Assembly: GCA_023374025.1 (NCBI GenBank)
Contig: SIJG01000091.1
Coordinates: 415,969-479,968 of the forward strand
Direction: 5' to 3'
Length of the DNA: 64,000 bases
Origin: Heterodera schachtii
Taxonomy: Eukaryota; Nematoda; Chromadorea; Rhabditida; Heteroderidae
The translations under genes and the position numbers were made by a program. Shown one piece after another: positions 53,200 to 64,000 of this stretch (position 1 is the stretch's first letter; each line of letters begins with the position of its first letter). The notes under the pieces were generated by a model that worked only from the letters and a program-made list of their open reading frames with translations, searched no databases and was not told the origin of the DNA.

Positions 53200-56100
53200 A
53201 GGATTTTCTGGCAAAAATTGCGAATTTCAAAATGAAGAAGGCGCGAACAAATGCGAATTGGACTGTCAGAATGGGGCCACCTGCCAAAATGCGTCGTCAG
53301 AACAGTGCGAATGTCTGCCAAAATTTGGCGGCATTTTGTGCGAAATGTAAGTAAAAGAGAAATAATTAAATAAATTAATATTTTAAAATATATTTTATAT
53401 ATTTTGAATAATCTTAAATCAAAAAGTTTTATTCAGTTTTATTTTATTTGTACGAATTTCTTGTACTTATTTATTGCAGTGAAAAACCCGACCCATGCGA
53501 ATTCAAACCGTGCCCCGAGGGGACAATTTGCACACCGACAAATGACTATAAGTAATTTTTGGGGATAATTAAGCAGAATAAAGCAAAAATATATTTTACC
53601 TTTTCAGCTCATTGACCTGTGAGTGTGCTCCTGGCCAACAGTGTTCCCATCTTTGGTCCCCCTGCGAGCGTGGCCATAATCCATGTGTGCATGGCCAATG
53701 CCGAATTAAAGTTGGCCATTAATTACAGTCAAATAATTTTTTAATCTCTATCGGACAAACAAAAATTGTACTGTGAATGCCAACACGGATGGAAGGGCAC
53801 ATTTTGTGATCAGTCGGCCGAAAATGGGGAGAAAGCATTGTAAAAATAAAATTAAAATAAAAAATAACAATAATTAAAATGGAAATATTTTTTAGCAATC
53901 AAAGCTGTCTATTGCAAAAAAATCCTTGCAAAAATGGTGGCCAATGTGTAAGTGTGAAGGACAATCAGCAGAAGAATGGGGGTAATTTGATTTTTATAAA
54001 TTATTTCTTTAAATTTTTGCAAATTTAGCAATTCATTTCGAGTGCATTTGCCCAAAGAATTTTTCGGGAACATTTTGTGAGAATATGCTAATTGAAAGAC
54101 AAAACGGATGCCGAAATGGTGGAAAATGTGGAAAGACGAAGGGTTGGCAATTAAAATTTGAAAATTTATTTAAACATTAAAAACTTAGATGGCTCATGGG
54201 GATGCAAATGTTTGATGGGCTTTGAGGGAGAACAGTGCGAAATTTTTCGAAATCCGTGCTCAAAAAGTATAGAACACTTAAAAATAAATTTATTAAATTT
54301 TGAATAACATTTGATACCAATTAAATTAAAATAAAATAAAATAAATTTACAATAAATAAAAATCTGTCTGAAAAACAATAATAAAAAATATTATTTATTA
54401 AATTACAGGCCCATCTCCGTGCAAACACAAGGGCAAATGTGTGAACATTGGCAACGATCGGTACCGCTGCGATTGCGCCCCGGGTTGGATTGGCCCGAAT
54501 TGTGAAGAGAATCGCAACGACTGTGAAAAAATGTAGCAATTATAATAATAATAATATTAATAATAATTGCAATTTTATGCCCTTTTAAATTTTCTTTTTT
54601 TTTTAAAGTGTCTGTGCCAACGGCGGAAAATGCCACGACAAAGTCAACCATTTCCAATGCGAATGTTCGCGCGGATTCACTGGGCGCCATTGCGAAGTGA
54701 TTTTCTGGGCAAAATTTTCTATCAAATAAAAAATGAAATTCTTTAGACCTCAATACCTGTCGACAAATTCAATCGAACCGATTTGATGGACATGGAAAAC
54801 TGCAAGAAGGCGGGTTGCGAGGCCAAATACGGAAACCATCGATGTGATTCGGAGGTGATTTGTTGAAAAATGTCGAAAAATAATAATTATTAAACAATAA
54901 TTGTTATTTTAAATTCCAAAAAAAACAAATTTGGAAATTTAATTTTATTTTATTTAGTGCAATTTATTTGCGTGCCAATTCGACGGCGGCGATTGTTCCA
55001 CAAAACAGGCACAACCCTTTGGCAAATGCCCACAGGCAAGCTATTGTGCCCATGTGTTTGCGGATGGGAAATGTGACGAAGTGAGTGGGCTTTATGTCAC
55101 TATAGCAATTTATTTTTAAATTTATTCGTTTTCCATATCACTATTTTCTAATTAATTTTTAAATAATTTTAATTATTTTTTTCAATTTTCTCCATCCATC
55201 CCTTTGAATTAAGATTTGCAACAACGAGCGCTGCTTGTTCGACGCCTTTGACTGTTTGGAACGGCACCAGCAGGCGATATGTCCATGGATGGTCGACTGT
55301 GCCAAAGTGTACGCGGACGGCCATTGTGACGAGCAATGCAATCAGGCGAACTGCGGATGGGACGTGGGTGGCACATTTGGAATATCAAACTAATTATAGA
55401 ACGGACAATTGACCCAAAGGACGAGGGAAATGCTGGGGCCCGATTTTCATATGACCGGCTCAATTCCATCAAATTTAAACGATTTTTAAATTTGAAAATT
55501 CACAGGGCGGCGACTGTGTCCACGACGCGCATGAGCCCGACCCCACGGCGGATGACCAACCCAAATTGCTGCTGGGCGAGCTGTTCCTGGCGGTCGCACT
55601 CCATCCGTCTACACTGTTCAGCGATACGGCACTGTTTCGCCAATTTTTGGTCGCATTGAGTGCCCATCTCCGCGCGTCGTTGGCACTGTCAATTGACCGA
55701 TACGACAAAAAGGCATGGAAAATTTAATTTTAAATTAATTTAAAAATTTTATTGTATTCAGCCCAAACTTTTTGAATGGCGATCAGACAAAGGCATTGGC
55801 AAACGCATTGAAAAGGGTAATTAACCAAATATATAATTATTTGAGTTAATTGAACAATTACTGACTAAAAATAATAAATTCAAAAATTCGTTAATATTTA
55901 TTTCATAATAATTATATTATTTTCATTTTTATTTTCAGATGTTGTCGAAGGCATTGCTTTGTTTTTGCAAGTTGATGTCACCATGTGCAATATGTAAGAA
56001 AAAAAAAACATTTAAAATATTTTTCTATTAAAATTCTTGGCTTTTTTAAGGATCACTCCCCGGCAGTTTGGCACAGTCCACCCAATTGGTCGGCGTTCAC

Positions 56101-56395
56101 ACACTGTGCTTTTCGGACCTGGAAAATGTTGTTGCTTATCTGGGAGCCGCAAATGCCAAACAGGTGATTGGATTATTCGAATTCTATTACATAATTTACA
56201 GTTTTAATATTCTCCGGTTTGACCCCGCTTGATTTGAAAGACATGGTCTGGGAATGTTACCAAAATTTTGCCGATTTCCCACTTTGTTTTTTGCACATTG
56301 TTTTTGACTTGAAGGATAAATGTAATCCGCCATTTTTGACAGGGATTAAATTTTCATTACAATTAAATGCACATAGTGAAATAACAATTAACAAA
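53200..56395 (+). pseudogene. Inverted partial copy of the Notch gene (EGF, LNR, NOD)
   Basis: In plus orientation this reproduces parent 46775-43330, exons and introns. It starts inside an EGF exon ([20 protein letters not shown]) and runs through about six EGF repeats, three LNRs and NOD/NODP exons ([13 protein letters not shown] counterpart disrupted), ending in intron sequence. Lesions include a short deletion in the ERHCENGC segment near 54100, a frameshifted 'ggcaccagcaggcg' in the second LNR exon (about 55270), and a roughly 95-bp deletion near 55815 that removes the furin-like KRSKRK site. It has no signal peptide, transmembrane or ankyrin part. Substitutions such as GCKCLMGFEGE (parent [11 protein letters not shown]) are shared with the fragment at 60497-62008. 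Confidence 0.9.
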
Positions 56396-58014
56396 ATAAT
56401 TTTGCAAATTTAAATGAGTTTTTTAAATGAAATGAAATTTAAAATAAAATTTTAAATTAAATATTCTTCGAGAACGGAAATTTTTAAAGGATACCAAAGG
56501 ATTTAAAAAATATTATTAATTTATAGAAAATTAAAAATTACAACATTATTAATGCGTTGGATGATTACAAAAAGTCAGGTCAAATATAAAAAATCTGGTC
56601 ATATTATGATTAAAAAGTTTCAAAAAATGTTGACAATAATTATTTCTCTCTACAAACAAAAATTTTTTTGTTATATTTTCCAATAATTTACATTAAAAAA
56701 TAACAAAACTTATCCTAACTGAGATTTTGAAGGTAGAAAATATTCTCTACAATTTTTGTTAAATTTTAATTTACAATTTTAATATATTCGAAACCGTAAA
56801 AGAGAATTTAACTGTTAGTCGCTTATATTAAAACGCAATTAAGACCATCGCTGATAAGAAAACTTAAAAATATACAAAATTTTAAAAGTAAGCATAAAAT
56901 GAAAAAATGGTCAAAAAAAGTCAGGACAAATAAAAAAAAAGCTAGGACATTTCTGGACAATTACCAATGAATGTATATGAAATATTAAAACCTAAATTTT
57001 GTTGAAATTAAAAAGTTATTCAGAATTTTTAATTATAATTTTTTTCGAAAATCAATCTTTTTAAAAATTTTATAAATAGAAGAAAATTGGGCTATCAAAT
57101 GAGCTAATTTGTAAATAATTATGAGTTTTGAAGCGCGAAATTTGTATACAAAGACAAATTTTCAAGGTTACATCATTTTAAAATTAAGGCCCATCGACGT
57201 CAATCTCAAAAAAAGATATGCTTATAATTCTGAATTTTTAATGAAATTTTTGGTTATCTCTTTGTTTTGACAAAAAACCCGTTTGAACTATTAAGATTAT
57301 AAAAATTTTGGTCTGCCTAATGGCAATATTTTATGATTTTATGCTTCATTTTGCCCACCTGCTAATGGATTTAATTAATGCTAGCGCAATTTGATTATAA
57401 TTTTTGTTAGGAATAACCAAATTAAATATAATTCATTTCATTTTAGAGCACTAAGTATCCGAAAATTAGCCACAAAAATTCAAAATTAAAATTATTTTTT
57501 AAAAATAAATATTGATAGAAATAATTAACCAAATTTCGACCTTTTCCATCACAATATTATTATAATTTTATATAATTTTAAATTCAAATAAATCTCTTTA
57601 AAACCAAAAATGGAAATTTTTTCAAAAAAAAATAGCAACAATTGTGAAAAAGATAATACTACATCATGACAAATGGAAAAAATATATATAATATCAACTT
57701 CTGTCTTAGTTTTTCTTCACCAATGTTTGAAAACCGTCACTATTTTCCTGAATTTCTAGCATTCCACCGTCATTTATATGAATGTCTGAAAAATATGTGC
57801 TTCTTGGCTCAGTAAGACAAGTTTCTCTCTAAAATTTAAAATTAAATATATATTTTTTTGTATATTACTCATTTTTGTTTAAAAATTTTATTTTTATAAA
57901 CCTAGGTGTCGTTTTTCCTAAATTCAGCCCCTTCACCCTCCTCCCTCCCCATCTAAAATAGAGTCCCTAAAAACCCGTAATTTTGAACCCGAACCCTGTC
58001 CCCGGTTACCTCGT
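56396..58014. other. AT-rich intergenic region
   Basis: About 1.6 kb of very AT-rich sequence with no supported gene or clear repeat structure. Confidence 0.55.
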
Positions 58015-59029
58015 TCATGCTGCTCCAGCGCCACACTTGAACGTCATAGACATTTGTTTGGCATTTTTGTTCATCCGCCAAAACCATTCGTTGGCATCCG
58101 CCCCATTAACACATTGGATATCACTATGATAAACCAAATGTTGTTGTTGTTTATCATTACAGTACACTTTAATTTCATAGAATTCCTCCTTTCGCGTGAG
58201 CACCGGCGTAAAATTGACAAAAAAATATTTGCAAGTTATGTTGAATTCTGTCCTCCCGTTTGAATCGGCTTTTTTATTCACGTGAACATAATCCTGAAAA
58301 TGATTAAGAAAATCCCTCACTAATTAGCTTTTTTTAAATATGCCGCCCGTCTAAAAATGAATTTTTATAAAAGTTCTTTTTCCCAATATTATATTCCTTA
58401 TGTCAAATATTTTTAAATAAAAAATGAATAAATATTATAAAATGCTTACTTTTTTTTATAATTACTTATTTCATTTATTTGCAAATATACTTTTTTTGAA
58501 ATTACATTTAATTTTAAAATTTAAATTTACCTTTGCTAAGATGCCAAAAAACGAATAATGTTCGTTTTCCAGCAGTTTTTTGTTCTCCATTTCCAGTTTT
58601 TTTATTTTGATAAAAATTGAATAGTCCTTACACTTTGCTTCATTAAAGTCAAATAGAACCCTTTCAAAAGATTTTCCTCCTTCTGAAAAGGTCGTCCACA
58701 ACACATCTTTTGACTCTTTTGTAATATTATATTCTAAGGTCTTCGCTACAGTAGCACGTTCGTCATGACAATTCACTGTGATATGGTAGCTAAATCATTT
58801 AAAATCATTAATTTAAATTACCATAATGGCAAAGATTTCGATTTAATTTCAAATTTTTAAAAATAGAGCACGTATTTAAATGCATGAAAATGATTTACCT
58901 CCAAAATTGACTATTTTCTGGAAAACTTGGCGATAGATCAAGAATCAGCATATTTTGGCCACAATTTACAGCATTGAATACATACAAAAACATAAAAATT
59001 TTAAGGAAAATTAGGAAATTCTTCGCCAT
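58015..59029 (-). CDS. Predicted secreted protein, unknown family
   Basis: There are three exons on the minus strand: 59029-58899, 58789-58531, 58293-58015. All introns are GT-AG and the joined frame is open (669 nt, 222 aa). The first residues MAKNFLIFLKIFMFLYVFNA followed by VNCGQ form a clear signal peptide. The mature part is about 195 aa with Cys in VNCHDER, AKCKDYS, ITCKYFF, YCNDKQ, IQCVNGAD and FKCGAG, so six widely spaced cysteines that could form three disulphides. There is a Lys/Glu-rich helix-like IKKLEMENKKLLENEHY segment. No transmembrane segment follows the signal peptide. I do not recognise a domain. In a plant-parasitic nematode a small secreted orphan protein is a candidate effector, but that is inference. 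Confidence 0.75.
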
Positions 59030-59264
59030 GCTTAATAATGAATTGTAAAAATAGCAAATTTTTAGATGCTATACAACATTGAAATGCCATAAAATTTTTA
59101 CTTGCAAGTGCATAAATTGATTTATATGGATTTTATATAATGCTATACAACAGCAAAAAAATTTGCTTACATGTGCAGGAATTTTAATATGGTTTTTATA
59201 CATATATTTCCATGAATTATAATTATAATTGTGTAATTATTTTATATGTGTAGCAGGTGGAGCT

Positions 59265-59440
59265 CTCGGTCTCTCCAGTCTCGACTGGATAAAAGTTTAA
59301 GGCTTTTCGTAATTGCAAGAATCGTCGTCAATTTCTCGAGCCCAAATTTTTGATTGACATACGAGGGAACAATCTGCTGATTGCTGCCATCTTTCACCAG
59401 GATTTTTTTAAAATCGTTAACTTTTTTTCAACAACCAACA
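59265..59440 (-). CDS. Hypothetical minus-strand exon
   Basis: The minus frame is open from just after 'aaaaaag' (about 59431) to a TAA near 59262: NDFKKILVKDGSNQQIVPSY, VNQKFGLEKLTTILAITKSL, KLLSSRDWRDRELHLL. The composition is protein-like but there is no start codon. A second open frame at 59462-59680 (MSVNNSKIWKIPPLSAVNFR, later STYFQSPTEIPGRSTG) could be an upstream exon of the same gene with an intron between. Weak. Confidence 0.25.
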
Positions 59441-59879
59441 AATGAATCGGGAAAGAGTCCGTTAGGATTTTGCAGTCTGAAAATAAATCAAAGTAATATT
59501 ATTTTTTATTGCTCCGGTTGATCGCCCGGGAATTTCGGTGGGACTCTGAAAATATGTTGACGTGTGAAAAGCCGGTACAGTTTTTAAATTGTAAGATAAA
59601 AGCGAAATTTTGGAAGGAAGCCGAAAATTAACTGCGGAAAGTGGTGGGATTTTCCAGATTTTAGAATTGTTGACAGACATTTAATAAATTTCTTATTGTT
59701 TTCTGGAAATTGAGATGTGCAAAGTAATTGTAAAAATTCCGGGCACTTTTAAAATTGCCAAAACTTTTTTTTCTTTATGGAATTATATAAACTTAAAATT
59801 ATTTATAAATACAAATGAATAAACCATAAATCTGAGCATAATCAAATGTCGTCGTCATAATGTAAAACACAGTAATTCA

Positions 59880-60298
59880 TCAGCGACGTTTACCGTACCC
59901 ATAGCCACCGCCGCTTCCGCCGCCCATTCCGCCTCCAAAACCGTTGCCCATTCCGCCCCCGAAACCGTTGCCCATTCCGCTTCCGCCTCCGAAACCGTTG
60001 CCCATTCCGCCCCCGAAACCGTTGCCCATTCCGCCTCCAAATCCATTGCCCATTCCGCCTCCGTTGCCCATTCCGTAGCCACGCTTTTGGCGAATCGGTG
60101 AGACACTGATGAAAATTTGAAAATTTAATTTAATTTTGAATAATCACTAATTAGTCTAATTATTCTACTTAAATGGATTCAATTTTCCTTAATTAAGACA
60201 ATTAATTTATTGCTGCACCTTTCATCAGATCCGCCGGGGGTTGGCATGCCAATTGTCAGTGCAAGAACAGTGCCAATGATCAACAGCAGAGTGAACAT
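59880..60298 (-). CDS. Small secreted glycine-rich (NLP-like) protein
   Basis: Exons 60298-60219 and 60105-59880 give an open 306-nt frame (101 aa). The signal peptide is MFTLLLIIGTVLALTIG. The mature part is VSPIRQKRGYGMGNGGG followed by six repeats of the type GGGMGNGF, ending GGGYGYGKRR. The dibasic sites (QKR and terminal KRR after Gly) resemble the processing sites of Gly-rich neuropeptide-like/antimicrobial peptides of nematodes, with a possible C-terminal amide; this is inference. The upstream ATG used in the duplicate at 62127-62129 is out of frame here because of one missing base ('gttacatg' versus 'gttactatg'), so the second ATG is taken as start. Confidence 0.75.
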
Positions 60299-60384
60299 GT
60301 AACAGAATTCATTTTTAGTAAGAAGATTTTCGGATAATTTTAATTAAAATTGAATGATCGGATACTCTTAATGAGCTTAATTGC

Positions 60385-60395
60385 CTATTTATATA
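60385..60395 (-). promoter_or_regulatory. TATA box of the Gly-rich gene
   Basis: On the minus strand 'tatataaatag' lies about 90 bp before the start codon. The same box is conserved in the duplicate at 62200-62210. Confidence 0.6.
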
Positions 60396-60496
60396 CGAGA
60401 AATTTAAACGGGTTAATCAAACAAACAAACGTGAAATTGGGTGAAAAAAGCTTGTTCGACTACTAATTTGGCGACTAATTTGACGAACCCCACACC

Positions 60497-62008
60497 CAAA
60501 GGTGCCGCTCCAAACAGTCAAAGCCGTCGAACAGCAGCGCTCGTTGTTGCAAATCTTAATCCAAAGGGATGGATGGAGAAAATTGAAAAAATAATTAAAA
60601 TTATTTAAAAATTAATTTGCAAATAGTGACATGGAAAACGAACAAATTTAAAAATAAATTGCTATAGTGACATAAAGCCCACTCACTTCGTCACATTTCC
60701 CATCCGCAAACACATGGGCACAATAGCTTGCCTGTGGGCATTTGCCAAAGGGTTGTGCCTGTTTTGTGGAACAATCGCCGCCGTCGAATTGGCACGCAAA
60801 TAAATTGCACTTAATAAAATAAAATAAAATTTCCAAATTTGTTTTTTTTTTTTTTTTTGGAATTTCGAATAAACAATTATTGTTTAATAATTTTTTTGTT
60901 TTGACATTTTTCAACAAATCACCTCCGAATCACAGCGATGGTTTCCGTATTTGGCCTCGCATCCCGCCTTCTTGCAGTTTTCCATGTCCATCAAATCTGT
61001 TCGATTGAATTTGTCGACAGGTACTGAGGTCTAAAGAATTTCATTTTTTATTTGATCGAAAAATGTTTTCCAGAAAATCACTTCGCAATGGCGCCCAGTG
61101 AATCCGCGCGAACATTCGCATTGGAAATGGTTGACTTTGTCGTGGCATTTTCCGCCGTTGGCACAGACACTTTAAAAAAAAGAAAGAAAATTTAAAAGGG
61201 CATAAAATTGCAATTATTATTAATATTATTATAATTGCTACATTTTTTCACAGTCGTTGCGATTCTCTTCACAATTCGGGCCAATCCAACCCGGGGCGCA
61301 ATCGCATCGATACCGATCGTTGCCAATGTTCACACATTTGCCCTTGTGTTTGCACGGAGATGGGCCTGAATTTAATTAATAATTAAATATTTTTTTAATT
61401 TGTCAGACAAATTCAAATTAATGCAAATTTTGTTTTGCTTTAATTTAATTGGTACCGAAATATTAATGCATAAATTGTATAAAATTATTTTTATGTGTGT
61501 ACTTTTTGAGCACGGATTTCGCTCAATTTCGCAGTGTTCTCCCTCAAATCCCATCAAACATTTGCATCCCCATGAGCCATCTGATGATTTTAAAAGTTTA
61601 AATAAATTTTCAAATTTTAATTGCCAACCCTTCGTCTTCCCACATTTTCCACCATTTCGGCATCCGTTTTCGCAGTGTCTTTCAATTAGCATATTCTCAC
61701 AAAATGTTCCCGAAAAATTCTTTGGGCAAATGCACTCGAAATGAATTGCTAAATTTGCAAAAATTTAAAGAAATAATTTATAAAAATAAAATTACCGCCG
61801 CCATTCTGCTGATTGTCCTTCACACTTACACATTGGCCACCATTTTTGCAAGGATTTTTTTGCAATAGACAGCTTTGATTGCTAAAAAATATTTCCATTT
61901 TAATTATTGTTATTTTTTATTTTAAATTTATTTTTACAATGCTTTCTCCCATTTTCGGCCGACTGATCACAAATGTGCCCTTCCATCTGTGTTGGCATTC
62001 ACAGTACA
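60497..62008 (-). pseudogene. Partial Notch copy (EGF-LNR fragment) inserted between Gly-rich gene duplicates
   Basis: Same strand as the parent, matching parent about 44535-46200. It starts mid-exon in the second LNR ('gtgccgctccaaacagtc'), covers the first LNR, and runs through about five EGF repeats ([34 protein letters not shown]), ending mid-exon at 'ttggcattcacagtacaa'. Neither end has splice or start signals. Shared differences from the parent (GCEAKYGNH, MDMENC, CKCLMGFEGE) group it with the inverted copy at 53200-56395. It lacks that copy's ERHC deletion, so it does not derive from that copy's present state. Confidence 0.9.
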
Positions 62009-62330
62009 ATTAGACAATTAATTTATTGCTGCACCTTTCATCAGATCCGCCGGGGGTTGGCATGCCAATTGTCAGTGCAAGAACAGTGCCAATGATCAAC
62101 AGCAGAGTGAACATAGTAACAGAATTCATTTTTAGTAAGAGATTTTCGGATAATTTTAATTAAATTGAATGATCGGATACTCTTAATGAGCTTAATTGCC
62201 TATTTATATACGAGAAATTTAAACGGGTTAATCAAACAAACAACAGTGAAATTGGGTGAAAAAAGCTTGTTCGACTACTATTTGGCGACTAATTTGACGA
62301 AACCACACACCAAAGATCCGCTAATTAGGT
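62009..62330 (-). pseudogene. Duplicated promoter and exon 1 of the Gly-rich secreted gene
   Basis: This is near-identical to 60197-60500: exon 1 at 62129-62035 (MNSVTMFTLLLIIGTVLALT, IGMPTPGGSDE), the splice donor, and the upstream region including the TATA box at 62200-62210. The glycine-rich exon 2 is missing; the copy ends in the intron, where the Notch fragment begins. Exon 1 here keeps the longer in-frame start. It is therefore an orphan signal-peptide exon with a promoter. Confidence 0.85.
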
Positions 62331-62783
62331 GACTATTCAATTTGGCGAACACATGGCGGGACCGGATTATGAATTTGTGATAATTGCTCAAATTTAAAAC
62401 TAATCATCGAAAGAAGTATATGGAGAAAAAATCGCACACGAATTGCATTGGTTTCATTAAATATTTTTTCATTCATCTATAATTAATTAATGCATGCAAG
62501 GTCATATTCATTAAAATCATTAAAAAGTGATTATTGTTTATTCGTAAAAATAAAAAAGTCATCAGACAGAAGGGCGAAAACCACTTACTCTGACGACTGT
62601 TCAGATAAGTGTGTTGTAGAGTAAGTGAGAAAATATATGGATGATAACAGGAATTAAAAAGACAAAAAAAAATGTGTGAAAATAAATATATAATTTAATT
62701 GAGGTCAAAGTCAAATGAGGTCTAAACAAAAATTACCAAATCACTTAGAATTTTGTTTATCCTAGCTTTTCCGGTCTTATATA
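62331..62783. other. Intergenic stretch
   Basis: AT-rich, no gene or repeat recognised. Confidence 0.5.
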
Positions 62784-63135
62784 TTACCCTAGTGAACTTT
62801 TGAGTTTTGTTTTTAAAGAATTTGTTTTTATTAGTTTTTTATCGAGTTGATTCCATAATTTAGTTACCCTCCCAGCAAAAGGAATGAATTTTTTGATTAG
62901 TTTATATTTTGTGTTAAATCTGTAAAAGGGGATGTTAAAGCGTGTTGATGGATTAAAAATAGAAAATAGTTTCAGATCTGTTCGGCCATAAACAATTTTA
63001 TGCGCCATGAACAGATCAAATAGCTTTCGCCTATTCTCAAGTGTTGGTAGTTGTAGGTATTCTAATCTTTGTTGGTATGGAATGGGTGGAAGGCTGCATT
63101 TAAAAAGAACTTTTTTGGTGAAATATTTTTGACAT
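62784..63135 (-). mobile_element. LINE reverse-transcriptase C-terminal fragment
   Basis: The minus frame is open for about 115 codons to a stop at 62784-62786: KYFTKKVLFKCSLPPIPYQQ is followed by RLEYLQLPTLENRRKLFDLF, then MAHKIVYGRTDL, FNPSTRFN and AGRVTKLWNQLDKKLI. The RRxxxDLxxxYKI-like block followed by R....F....V.LWN.L is the characteristic tail of Jockey/CR1/RTE-type LINE polymerases. The rest of the RT is missing (a stop lies just upstream), so this is a 5'-truncated dead copy. Confidence 0.8.
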
Positions 63136-64000
63136 TTTTCTATTTATTAAATGGAGAAAAGATGCGAAATACGACCAAGGATTCAAAAGTTATAAGGCCT
63201 CAAAAGTAAGAATTTTGGCTGTGATCTCATTTAAAATTGGTGGCTTTTTTGGAGCTCGGGTTCGAACCCAACATAAAAATAAATAAAAAATTTTTAATTT
63301 ATAATGTAACTAAATCATTTAAGAAATCATTTTTTAGACTAAAAAAAATGTATGATCGTTTTCTTTAGTAGGAATAAGCAAAAATAAATAAATAAATGTA
63401 AAGGTTCGGAATTAATAGAAAGTGAAAAAAGCTGGAAATCGGCCCTTATTTGTTAGGCAAAAATTCCGACTTTTGAGGCCTTATAACTTTTTGAGTTCTT
63501 GCGATATGCCCGTAAAATTAAAAATTCACAATAGAAATCGACCCTGCTCTATCGAATGGTAAACATATGCTTTTTCCGACGTACAGTTCGCGCCCTTCCC
63601 TTGTAAGTCGGTAAAAATGTTTAGTTTGCCATTTCGCACTCAGGTAACTGTTTTCCCATTTGAAAATATAAAAATTTTTGTGCTAGATTTAGGTAAATTA
63701 TTACTGTTGCCAATAAAACAATTTTTTTTCTTAATTGTTTTGAAGGAAAGAGCTTAAAAAAAGCATTTCTGCGTTGAAAGTTTTTAATTTGGATATCATT
63801 TTTTGTTATTACTTATTAGAAATCATTATTTTGGCCTATTTAAAATTCTCTATATTTTTTTGACAAAACTGTTAACAAATCTCACCCAAAATTTCAAATT
63901 TTTCCCGGCTGCGCCGGAATAAAAATTATTTTTGCTCAATTTTTGGCTGAAAATTAAGTCATTATTCGTCACTATTTTAGACTTTTTGTCACTATTTGGC
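63136..64000. other. AT-rich region with a fold-back repeat
   Basis: 63180-63225 ('caaaagttataaggcctcaa') and 63465-63500 (inverted, 'tgaggccttataactttttg') form the arms of another palindromic element of about 320 bp. There is no gene to the end of the window. Confidence 0.5.

Overview
The window looks like nuclear DNA of a plant-parasitic cyst nematode (Globodera/Heterodera type). The evidence is AT-rich DNA with short GT-AG introns, a cluster of a divergent F-box-like family that I recognise as very abundant in potato cyst nematodes, a non-secreted SPRY protein, small secreted proteins, and a nematode Notch (LIN-12/GLP-1) gene. Species assignment is inference; no rRNA or tRNA supports it.

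Layout. (1) 1-16.8 kb: seven members of one five-exon F-box-like family on both strands. Two are intact (3359-4634, 11639-12890). One is intact apart from a transposon in exon 2 (15298-16783), one differs from an open frame by a single missing base (9250-10749), and three are decayed (1-1429, 6407-7695, 13270-14743). Exon 2 is 276 nt in all five members where both of its splice sites survive. Transposons with target-site duplications (TSDs) sit inside exons of three members. (2) 17.33-27.59 kb: a head-to-tail duplication of about 5.13 kb carrying a ten-exon coiled-coil + SPRY gene; copy 1 is open, copy 2 has a nonsense codon. (3) 27.5-36.2 kb: nested fold-back transposons, tails of dead F-box genes, and two paralogous Arg/Ser-rich basic proteins with acidic Ser-Asp tails. 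(4) 37.67-51.59 kb: a long Notch receptor gene on the minus strand (signal peptide, about 19 EGF repeats, three LNRs, furin-like site, transmembrane segment, ankyrin region, Gln-rich tail). Broken partial copies lie on both sides: 36.24-36.60 kb (intracellular part, inverted), 53.20-56.40 kb (EGF-LNR-NOD part, inverted) and 60.50-62.01 kb (EGF-LNR part, same strand). (5) 58.0-62.3 kb: two small secreted-protein genes, one with a duplicated promoter/exon 1 separated from it by the third Notch fragment. (6) 62.3-64 kb: a LINE tail and fold-back repeats.

The most unusual theme is the mobile elements. At least four fold-back elements share a conserved internal core (a 'cataactttttt ... ggtatcattcgaaagc' pair) but have different termini, and three of them have perfect 9-bp TSDs, which suggests Mutator-like mobilisation. 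A second group of three elements has 8-bp TSDs and terminal inverted repeats built from short tandem units containing CGACAGT. A piece of one 9-bp-TSD element lies exactly at the breakpoint of the inverted Notch duplication. Splice sites were chosen by reading frame, GT-AG signals and comparison among paralogs inside the window; none is checked against transcripts.
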